From Chromatiales bacterium (lineage in GTDB: Bacteria; Pseudomonadota; Gammaproteobacteria; Chromatiales; Chromatiaceae), in the NCBI GenBank assembly GCA_024762485.1, contig JANTHH010000046.1, forward strand, positions 1 to 14,739: a stretch of 14,739 nucleotides of DNA. The letters are read 5' to 3'. A program made the position numbers and the translations under genes. The notes below the pieces were generated by a model that had not been told where the DNA came from, made no database searches, and was given only the letters and a program-made list of their open reading frames with translations. Shown one piece after another: positions 9,206-14,739 of this stretch. Position 1 is the stretch's first letter; each line of letters begins with the position of its first letter.

Positions 9206-10501
9206 TCAGTAGTTCTGACCCGAGCACTTGCCGGTCTTGACGTTGTAGTTACCGCAGGACAACGGCTTGCGCCAGTCGCTGATGATGTCCTTGGAACCGG
9301 GCAGGAAGTCGGACCAGGCATCGCCGACCACCAGGCCGGGGGTACGCCACACGGTCTCAAACTGACCGTCTTCCTGGATCTCGCCGATCAGCACCGGCTT
9401 GGTGATGTGATGGTTGGGCATCATCGCCGCGTAACCGCCGGACAGGTTGGGCACGGCAACGCCGATGATGGCCGCCTGCACCGCATCGGGATCGGTGGTG
9501 CCGGCCGCCTCAACCGCCTTCACCCACATGTTGAAGCCGATGTAATGGGCCTCCATGGGATCGTTGGTGACCCGGTCCTCGTTCTTGGTGAACTTGTGCC
9601 AGGCCTCGATGAAGTCCTCGTTGGCACCGGCGTCCTCGCTCATGAAATAGTTCCATGCCGCCAGATGGCCGACCAGCGGCTTGGTGTCGATGCCGGAGAG
9701 TTCCTCCTCGCCCACCGAGAAGGCCACCACCGGGATGTCTTCGGCGGAGATGCCCTGGTTGCCCAGCTCCTTGTAGAAGGGCACGTTAGCGTCACCGTTG
9801 ATGGTGGACACCACCGCGGTCTTCTTGCCGGCGTTACCGAACTTCTTGATGTCGGAGACGATGGACTGCCAGTCGGAATGGCCGAAAGGCGTGTAATTGA
9901 TCATGATATCCTTTGCCGCCACGCCCTTGGCCTTCAGGTAGGCCTCGAGGATCTTGTTGGTGGTGCGCGGGTAGACATAGTCGGTACCGGCCAGCACCCA
10001 GCGCTTCACGCCCACCTCGTTCATCAGGTAGTCCACCGCGGGGATGGCCTGCTGGTTCGGCGCGGCGCCGGTGTAGAAGACGTTCTTGGAGGACTCTTCC
10101 GCTTCATATTGAACCGGGTAGAACAGCAGTCCATTCAGTTCTTCAAAGACGGGCAGCACGGACTTGCGCGAAACGGATGTCCAGCAGCCGAAGGTGGCCG
10201 CAACCTTGTCCTTTTCCAGCAACTCGCGCGCCTTCTCGGCGAACAGCGGCCAGTTGGAGGCGGGATCCACGACCACGGGCTCCAACTGCTTGCCCAGCAG
10301 GCCGCCCTTCCTGTTCTGCTCCTCGATGAGCATCAGCATGGTGTCTTTCAGGGTGGTCTCACTGATGGCCATGGTGCCGGACAGCGAGTGCAGGATGCCG
10401 ACCTTGATGGTGTCGGCGGCATTGGCGATGGTCGAGACGCCGAGACCGGCGGACAGCGTGGCCGCCAGTGTCAGATGTCGAATAACCTTGGATAGGTGCA
10501 T
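9206..10501 (-). CDS. urtA: Urea ABC transporter substrate-binding protein UrtA
   Basis: UrtA is the periplasmic urea-binding protein of the importer. The 431-residue precursor has a signal peptide with likely cleavage after ANA (26-28), giving a mature start ADTIKVGILHSLSGTMAISE. Typical UrtA stretches follow: GGLLGKQLEPVVVDPASNWPLFAEKA, ATFGCWTSVSRKSVLPVFEELNGLLFYPVQYE, and GTDYVYPRTTNKILEAYL. The C-terminus carries two cysteines (SCGNYNVKTGKCSGQNY), possibly a disulphide. There is no lipobox, so the protein is predicted soluble. A GGGGAG site nine bases before ATG 10501 supports the start. It is the first gene of the operon, behind a sigma-54 promoter. Confidence 0.97.
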   Translation of the reverse strand: MHLSKVIRHLTLAATLSAGLGVSTIANAADTIKVGILHSLSGTMAISETTLKDTMLMLIEEQNRKGGLLGKQLEPVVVDPASNWPLFAEKARELLEKDKVAATFGCWTSVSRKSVLPVFEELNGLLFYPVQYEAEESSKNVFYTGAAPNQQAIPAVDYLMNEVGVKRWVLAGTDYVYPRTTNKILEAYLKAKGVAAKDIMINYTPFGHSDWQSIVSDIKKFGNAGKKTAVVSTINGDANVPFYKELGNQGISAEDIPVVAFSVGEEELSGIDTKPLVGHLAAWNYFMSEDAGANEDFIEAWHKFTKNEDRVTNDPMEAHYIGFNMWVKAVEAAGTTDPDAVQAAIIGVAVPNLSGGYAAMMPNHHITKPVLIGEIQEDGQFETVWRTPGLVVGDAWSDFLPGSKDIISDWRKPLSCGNYNVKTGKCSGQNY

Positions 10502-10590
10502 GGTCAGATTCTCCCCATTGTTGTTTTGCTGTCAGGACATTCCGAGGGGGCCGGTCCGGCATTGGCCACCATCGGCAGTCAGACCTCAGC

Positions 10591-10607
10591 AGCAAGGTGT
10601 GTGCCAA
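10591..10607 (-). promoter_or_regulatory. Sigma-54 (RpoN) promoter of the urt-ure operon
   Basis: On the minus strand the sequence is TTGGCAC, four bases, a further base, then TTGCT. The invariant GG (10605-10604) and GC (10593-10592) are separated by exactly 10 bases, as required for the -24/-12 elements recognised by RpoN. The match to TTGGCACG-N4-TTGCW has one difference. The transcript would start near 10580, giving an untranslated leader of about 80 bases before urtA. Such a promoter needs an enhancer-binding activator; NtrC is the obvious candidate for a urea operon. Confidence 0.85.
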
Positions 10608-10658
10608 ACGCTCGGGCGATGGCACGACGGGGGCTGGCTGTGCTCGGGAATTCCTGCA

Positions 10659-10675
10659 TGCACCCTTTCGGGGAT
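10659..10675. promoter_or_regulatory. Putative NtrC-binding box, proximal
   Basis: The plus strand reads TGCACC, five bases, then GGGGAT, to be compared with the NtrC consensus TGCACC-N5-GGTGCA. The left half is perfect, the right half degenerate. Its centre lies about 87 bases upstream of the predicted transcription start, a usual enhancer distance. The same bases could form a small hairpin after metE (GCATCCC and GGGTGC around a GAAA-type loop), so a role in metE termination is an alternative. Confidence 0.45.
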
Positions 10676-10700
10676 GCTGGCGCACTGTTTTCGGGCGCAA

Positions 10701-10717
10701 TGCACCATTGTGGGTCG
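10701..10717. promoter_or_regulatory. Putative NtrC-binding box, distal
   Basis: The plus strand reads TGCACC, five bases, then GGGTCG, again a perfect left half and weak right half of the NtrC consensus. It lies in the same orientation as the proximal box, 42 bp away centre to centre (four helical turns), so both would face the same side of the DNA. It starts right after the metE stop codon and is about 129 bases upstream of the predicted urt transcription start. Confidence 0.45.
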
Positions 10718-10719
10718 CC

Positions 10720-13029
10720 TCAGGCGCACTCACGAGCCTGATCGAGCGCCACCCGCCGCGCCCGCAACAGCCGTGCCGCCGCCACCATACGCGCCAGGGC
10801 GGCCTCCACCTCGGACCAGCCGCGGGTCTTCAGGCCGCAGTCCGGGTTGACCCATAACCGCTCCGCGGGGATGCGCCGGGCGGCCTGTTCCAACAACGTC
10901 ACCATCTCGTCCACGCCGGGCACATTCGGCGAGTGGATGTCGTACACCCCGGGGCCGATATCGTTCGGGTAAGCAAACCCCTCGAAGGCATCGAGCAGCT
11001 CCATGTCCGAGCGCGAGGTCTCGATGGTGATCACGTCTGCGTCCATCGCCGCCACCGCAGCGATGATGTCATTGAATTCTGAATAGCACATGTGGGTATG
11101 GATCTGGGTGTCATCGCGCACCCCGGCGGCACTGAGGCGGAACGCCTGTACCGCCCAGTCCAGATACACCCGCCAGTCGCGCTGGCGCAGCGGCAGACCC
11201 TCGCGCAGCGCGGCCTCGTCGATCTGGATGATGCGGATGCCCGCCTGTTCCAGATCCAGCACCTCGTCGCGGATCGCCAGTGCGATCTGCCGGCAGGTGT
11301 CGGCGCGGGGCTGGTCGTCGCGCACGAAGGACCAGTTGAGGATGGTCACCGGCCCGGTGAGCATCCCCTTCATCGGACGCGTGGTGCAGGACTGGGCATA
11401 CCGACTCCAGTCCACCGTCATCGGCCTTGGCCGGCTGACATCGCCGTAGATGATTGGCGGCTTGACGCAACGCGAGCCATAGGACTGCACCCAGCCGTTG
11501 GCGGTAAAGGCGAAGCCCGCCAGCTGCTCGCCGAAATACTCCACCATGTCGTTGCGCTCGGGCTCGCCATGTACCAGCACGTCCAGCCCCAGTGCCTCCT
11601 GCTTCGCCACCACCAGGGCGATCTCCGCCTGCATGCGCTCGCGATAGGCGGCCTCGTCGATGCGCCCGGCCTTGAAGTCTCGGCGACAGGCGCGGATATC
11701 GGCCGTCTGCGGGAAGGATCCGATGGTGGTGGTCGGGAACAACGGCAACTTCAACCACGCCTGTTGCCGGCGGATGCGTGTGGGGAAGGCACTGTCACGC
11801 GCGAGCATCTCGGGGCCGATGGCGGCAACCCGCTCACGCACCGCCGGGTCGGCCACCCGGGCGGAGGCGCGCCGACTGGCCAGCGCGCCATCGGCGGCGG
11901 CAAACACGTCCGCCAGCGCCGCACGCCCCTGCACCAGCGCCTTGCCCAGGCTCACCACCTCGTCCAGCTTCTGCCGTGCGAAGGACAGCCAGCCGCGCAG
12001 CTCCGGGTCGAGGGCCTGTTCGCCGGCCAGATCCACCGGCACATGCAGCAGCGAACAGCTCGGCGCCAGCCACAGCCGCTCCCCCAGTCGCTCACGCCAG
12101 GGGATCAGCCGCGCCAGCAGGGTCGACAGATCGGCGCGCCAGACATTGCGCCCGTCCACCACCCCGAGGGACAGCACGCGGTAGCTGGGCAGCCAACCGA
12201 GCACGCTGTCGATCTCATCGCCACCACGCACCGCGTCCAGGTGCAGACCCGCCACCGGCAACCGGCAGGCCAGCCCCAGGTTGTCACCCAGCGGACCGAA
12301 ATAATTAGCCACGAGCAGCTTCACGCCGACCTGCTGCAGCCGGTTGTAGGTGGACTCCAGCGCCGCCTGCCAGGCGGCGGGCAGGTCGAGTGTGAGGATC
12401 GGTTCGTCCAGCTGCACCCACTCGACGCCCTGCCCTGCGAGCCGCGCCAGTATCTGCTCGTACACCGGCAACAGCTGCGCCAGCAGCTCGAGTCGCGCCA
12501 GGCCGTCATCCTTGGCCTTGCCCAGCCACAGGTAACTGACCGGGCCGAGCAACACGGGCTTGACCGCATGACCGAGGGCCTGGGCCTCGGCCACCTCGTC
12601 GAACAGCTTGTCGGTGGCCAGCCTGAATGCCTGATTGGCGCTGAATTCCGGCACCAGATAGTGATAATTGGTATCGAACCACTTGGTCATCTCGCAGGCG
12701 GCAGCGGGGTTACCGTTGGGCGCGCGGCCACGCGCCATGCGGAAATAGGTATCGAGATCCACCGCATCACCGTGCCAGCCGAAGCGCTCGGGCACCACGC
12801 CGAGCATCGCCGACAGGTCCAGCACCTGGTCGTACCAGGAGAAATCACCCACCGGGATCAGATCCAGACCGGCATCCGCCTGTTGCTGCCAGTGACGCTG
12901 GCGCAGCTCGGCGCCGACCTGACACAGCGTCGCCTGATCGGTCTCGCCACGCCAGTAGGCCTCCAGGGCCTTTTTCAGTTCACGTTGTTCGCCGATGCGG
13001 GGAAAACCAAGGTTGTGGGTAATGCTCAT
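10720..13029 (-). CDS. metE: Cobalamin-independent methionine synthase MetE
   Basis: MetE (EC 2.1.1.14) transfers the methyl group of 5-methyltetrahydropteroyl-tri-L-glutamate to homocysteine, making methionine in the cytoplasm without cobalamin. The 769-residue protein has the N-terminal LGFPRIGEQRELKKALEAYWRG and two barrel domains. The C-terminal catalytic part begins near LPLFPTTTIGSFPQT. All zinc ligands are present: His646 and Cys648 in HTHMCYSEFND, Glu670 in VITIETSRSDMELL, and Cys731 in NPDCGLKTRGW. Each is offset by +5 from the E. coli enzyme. The C-terminal tail is about 11 residues longer than in E. coli. A GAGAGG site lies 10 bases before ATG 13029. It is transcribed divergently from metR. 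Confidence 0.98.
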   Translation of the reverse strand: MSITHNLGFPRIGEQRELKKALEAYWRGETDQATLCQVGAELRQRHWQQQADAGLDLIPVGDFSWYDQVLDLSAMLGVVPERFGWHGDAVDLDTYFRMARGRAPNGNPAAACEMTKWFDTNYHYLVPEFSANQAFRLATDKLFDEVAEAQALGHAVKPVLLGPVSYLWLGKAKDDGLARLELLAQLLPVYEQILARLAGQGVEWVQLDEPILTLDLPAAWQAALESTYNRLQQVGVKLLVANYFGPLGDNLGLACRLPVAGLHLDAVRGGDEIDSVLGWLPSYRVLSLGVVDGRNVWRADLSTLLARLIPWRERLGERLWLAPSCSLLHVPVDLAGEQALDPELRGWLSFARQKLDEVVSLGKALVQGRAALADVFAAADGALASRRASARVADPAVRERVAAIGPEMLARDSAFPTRIRRQQAWLKLPLFPTTTIGSFPQTADIRACRRDFKAGRIDEAAYRERMQAEIALVVAKQEALGLDVLVHGEPERNDMVEYFGEQLAGFAFTANGWVQSYGSRCVKPPIIYGDVSRPRPMTVDWSRYAQSCTTRPMKGMLTGPVTILNWSFVRDDQPRADTCRQIALAIRDEVLDLEQAGIRIIQIDEAALREGLPLRQRDWRVYLDWAVQAFRLSAAGVRDDTQIHTHMCYSEFNDIIAAVAAMDADVITIETSRSDMELLDAFEGFAYPNDIGPGVYDIHSPNVPGVDEMVTLLEQAARRIPAERLWVNPDCGLKTRGWSEVEAALARMVAAARLLRARRVALDQARECA

Positions 13030-13064
13030 GGGGCTGCTGCCTCTCGGGTGGGATGGAGGCGAGC

Positions 13065-13093
13065 AGTTTGTGCGCCGACGAGACTTGTGACAA
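13065..13093 (-). promoter_or_regulatory. Putative metE promoter
   Basis: On the minus strand, TTGTCA (13093-13088) resembles a -35 box with five of six bases. Exactly 17 bases later CAAACT (13070-13065) is a poor -10 box, as expected for an activator-dependent promoter. Transcription would start near 13058, leaving a leader of about 29 bases. The MetR-like boxes at 13117-13129 and 13088-13098 would then be centred at about -65 and -35, the classic layout for a LysR-type activator. Confidence 0.45.
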
Positions 13094-13098
13094 TCTCA
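13088..13098. promoter_or_regulatory. Possible secondary MetR site (TGACAATCTCA)
   Basis: The sequence is the interrupted palindrome TGA-N5-TCA. It is shorter than the known MetR consensus TGAA-N5-TTCA but lies 30 bp (about three helical turns) from the better box and overlaps the proposed metE -35. In LysR-type systems the second, weaker site has this position. This is a weak call. Confidence 0.3.
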
Positions 13099-13116
13099 TG
13101 GTTTTATTGTTTTTAA

Positions 13117-13129
13117 TGAATTCTGCTCA
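13117..13129. promoter_or_regulatory. Putative MetR-binding box overlapping the metR start
   Basis: TGAATTCTGCTCA matches the enterobacterial MetR consensus TGAA-N5-TTCA in seven of eight fixed positions. Its last base is the A of the metR start codon. Binding here could both activate metE (centre about -65 from the proposed start) and block metR expression, giving autoregulation. Confidence 0.5.
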
Positions 13130-14022
13130 TGTTTCTCGAGACCCGTCACCTGCGTAGCCTGCTTGCCATCCATCACAACGGCAGCCTGGCGCGTGCCGCC
13201 AAACAGCTGCACCTGACCCAGTCGGCGCTGTCGCACCAGATCAAATCGCTGGAGACCTATTTCGCGGTGCCGCTGTTCCTGCGCAACACCAAGCCACTGA
13301 GCCTGACCCCCAGCGGGCAGGCGCTGGTGGAGCTGGCGGGCCGGGTGCTGCCGGAGATCGAAAACACCGAGGCACGGCTGCGCCGGGTCGCGGCCGGTGA
13401 GGTCGGACGGCTGCACATCGCCATCGAGTGCCATGCCTGCTATGAATGGCTGATGCCGGTGCTGGCGGCGTTTCGCCGGTGCTGGCCGGCGGTGGAGGTG
13501 GACATCCGCCTGGGGGTCAGCTTCGCGCCCATCCCGGCACTGCAGCATGGCGATGTCGACCTGGTGATCAGCTCTGATCCCAGCGCACTGGCCGACGTGG
13601 TCTTCGAGCCCCTCTTCGACTATCAGGCACTGCTGGTGATGGCCAGTGACCACCCGCTGACGGCCCGGGCATTCATCGAACCCGACGACCTGGCCGACCA
13701 GACCCTGCTCACCTACCCGGTGCAGCGCCAGCGCCTGGATGTGTTCAGTCGTTTCCTGCAGCCCGCCGGCATCGAACCGGCCGAGGTGCGACAGGCCGAG
13801 CTGACGGGGGTGATCCTGATGCTGGCGGCCAGTGGTCGCGGCGTGGCGGTGCTGCCCGACTGGGTGCTGGACCACCAAGCCGATGGCCTGGGGTTGGTCA
13901 CCCGCCCGCTCGGCGTGGACGGCATGCACGGCACCCTCCACGCCGCCATCCGCCATGCTGAGCAGCATCGGCCCTATCTGCAGGACTTTATCGATCGGGC
14001 ACGACGGGGCATGACAAAGTGA
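13129..14022 (+). CDS. metR: LysR-family transcriptional regulator MetR
   Basis: MetR activates metE and related methionine genes with homocysteine as co-inducer. The 297-residue protein has the N-terminal winged helix-turn-helix (HLRSLLAIHHNGSLARAAKQLHLTQSALSHQIKSLE, about residues 7-42). It also has MetR-specific stretches in the effector domain: IAIECHACYEWLMPVL (about 97-112), DVDLVISSDP, and LLTYPVQRQRLDVFSRFLQPAGI. It is about 20 residues shorter than E. coli MetR at the C-terminus. Divergence from metE is the usual arrangement. The ATG at 13129 gives the right N-terminus, but no Shine-Dalgarno is visible before it; the leader is AT-rich and a leaderless or weakly translated message is possible. 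Confidence 0.95.
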   Translation: MFLETRHLRSLLAIHHNGSLARAAKQLHLTQSALSHQIKSLETYFAVPLFLRNTKPLSLTPSGQALVELAGRVLPEIENTEARLRRVAAGEVGRLHIAIECHACYEWLMPVLAAFRRCWPAVEVDIRLGVSFAPIPALQHGDVDLVISSDPSALADVVFEPLFDYQALLVMASDHPLTARAFIEPDDLADQTLLTYPVQRQRLDVFSRFLQPAGIEPAEVRQAELTGVILMLAASGRGVAVLPDWVLDHQADGLGLVTRPLGVDGMHGTLHAAIRHAEQHRPYLQDFIDRARRGMTK

Positions 14023-14298
14023 CTGCAGCCAGGCTGCGGGCAAACATCACTCCGGGCGCCATATTGCCTGCCGATATCGCATCCAGGCCCAAGACAACGC
14101 CGTTCATCGGGAGGGCCTAGCTGAACGACCGCTTGTTCGCTGCAGCGTGGCCAACGGCAGCTGTTTGACGTGCCACTTGCTGCACAGCGTCAGGATCCAC
14201 CTGATGCAGGCCCGGGTCTGAAGGGGAAAGGCCGGGAAACGGCGCCACCACTGAAGTCGCCAGCTGCACCTTTGGCCATCGCCTGGCGATGAGAAAGA
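14023..14298. other. Intergenic region between convergent metR and the right-edge gene, no gene supported
   Basis: The 276 bases show no convincing gene, RNA gene or CCCTCTCCC element. Small inverted repeats occur: GCAGCC-A-GGCTGC at 14025-14037 just after the metR stop, and CATCGC-CTG-GCGATG at 14277-14291 just before the stop of the convergent gene. Neither has a T-run, so terminator function is uncertain. A minus-strand frame from about 14276 to 14117 is open for about 50 codons with GC-rich third positions but has no start or recognisable family; it may be a remnant. Confidence 0.5.
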
Positions 14299-14739
14299 CT
14301 ATGCCCCTGCCCTGGCGCCCTGGCCCTGCAGGCGGGACTCCAGCAGCGCAAGACGCTGCCAGGCCTGTGGCAGCAGGGTCCGCTCCGGGTCCCTGGCTGC
14401 CAGCAGTTGCTGCGCCTCCCGCACCAGCAGCATCAGCTGCTCCTCATCGAACAGCTCCAGTGCCGCGGTGAGCGCGGCATCGTCCTCGCTCAATAGTGTG
14501 GCAGCCAGTTCGTCGGGTTCGATGAGGCTCTGCGGGTGCAGCAGCTCGGCCACCAGGGGCTGTTCGAGCAGGCGGAAGTGGGTGACACGGGCGACCTCTT
14601 CCTGCTGCAGTTCATCCTCGGCCTGGCTGTCACCGGCGGCGCTGGCGCGCACCGTGCCCATGATGACCGCGATCAGCTGGCGCAGGGCGTCCTTGTTGCC
14701 GGTCTGGTCCTCGGCCAGGCAGGAGGCGGCCTCGTAGAG
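14299..14739 (-). CDS. Partial conserved-looking acidic helical protein of unknown function
   Basis: The frame is open from the right edge (14739) to a TAG at 14301-14299, giving the last 146 residues. A Met at 14661 is internal: the reading continues upstream in the same frame with LYEAASCLAEDQTGNKDALRQLIAVI, and no start is in the window. The visible part is rich in Leu, Ala, Glu and Gln and looks all-helical, with no membrane segment and no known catalytic motif. It ends in a Gln-Gly-Ala-Arg-rich tail. No family is recognised. It is convergent with metR and has no evident link to methionine or urea. Confidence 0.6.
   Translation of the reverse strand, partial: LYEAASCLAEDQTGNKDALRQLIAVIMGTVRASAAGDSQAEDELQQEEVARVTHFRLLEQPLVAELLHPQSLIEPDELAATLLSEDDAALTAALELFDEEQLMLLVREAQQLLAARDPERTLLPQAWQRLALLESRLQGQGARAGA

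Noticed and set aside
11092..13116. 674-codon open frame on the plus strand opposite metE
   Set aside because: It is antisense to a complete MetE with all zinc ligands. Composition is rich in His, Gln, Arg and Gly with no domain pattern.
14025..14037. metR terminator hairpin GCAGCC-A-GGCTGC
   Set aside because: The stem is short, the loop would be only one to three bases, and there is no T-run.
13096..14043. 315-codon open frame on the minus strand opposite metR
   Set aside because: MetR on the plus strand has a clear helix-turn-helix and family-specific motifs; the opposite frame is compositional shadow.
14117..14276. Minus-strand frame of about 50 codons in the metR downstream gap
   Set aside because: It has no start codon with a ribosome site and no recognised family. 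GC-rich third positions alone are not enough in a genome of this composition.

Overview
The window is a GC-rich stretch of a proteobacterial chromosome. It carries an almost complete urea-uptake and urease operon, and next to it a methionine-synthesis pair. Strong similarity of MetE, MetR and the Urt/Ure proteins to gammaproteobacterial families, together with the GC-rich codon use, suggests a gammaproteobacterium. The CCCTCTCCC-type palindromic repeats would suit a Chromatiales/Ectothiorhodospiraceae- or Xanthomonas-like genome, but no genus can be fixed from this sequence alone.

Layout, read along the minus strand from high to low coordinates. A partial unknown gene lies at the right edge (14299-14739). 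metR (13129-14022, plus strand) and metE (10720-13029, minus strand) diverge from a 99-bp control region. A 218-bp gap below metE (10502-10719) holds a near-perfect sigma-54 promoter with two upstream NtrC-like boxes. From this promoter runs the operon urtA-urtB-urtC-urtD-urtE (urea ABC importer), then a DUF559/Vsr-like endonuclease gene, then ureD-ureA-ureB-ureC-ureE (urease subunits and accessory proteins). The 5' end of a further gene, encoding a small exported protein, runs off the left edge. ureF and ureG are not in the window and would be expected further left.

How the genes work together. UrtA captures urea in the periplasm, UrtB and UrtC form the membrane channel, and UrtD and UrtE power it with ATP. 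Cytoplasmic UreABC hydrolyses the urea to ammonia and carbon dioxide. UreD and UreE (with the unseen UreF and UreG) load nickel into UreC. The sigma-54/NtrC promoter predicts induction under nitrogen limitation. MetR very probably activates metE, which makes methionine without cobalamin.

The unusual part is a family of paired palindromic repeats. Each element is two inverted copies of a roughly 35-40-bp unit, with outer ends TCCCTCACCCC and GGGGTGAGGGA. Four elements sit inside the operon, at urtB/urtC, urtE/DUF559, ureA/ureB and ureC/ureE, each between a stop codon and the next start. The endonuclease gene abuts the only element with a long centre and appears to take its Shine-Dalgarno sequence from the repeat. 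Its 3' end overlaps the start of ureD. Its G+C is lower than its neighbour's. Together this looks like a repeat-plus-nuclease unit that has entered a core metabolic operon, and it is the best candidate here for an undescribed system.
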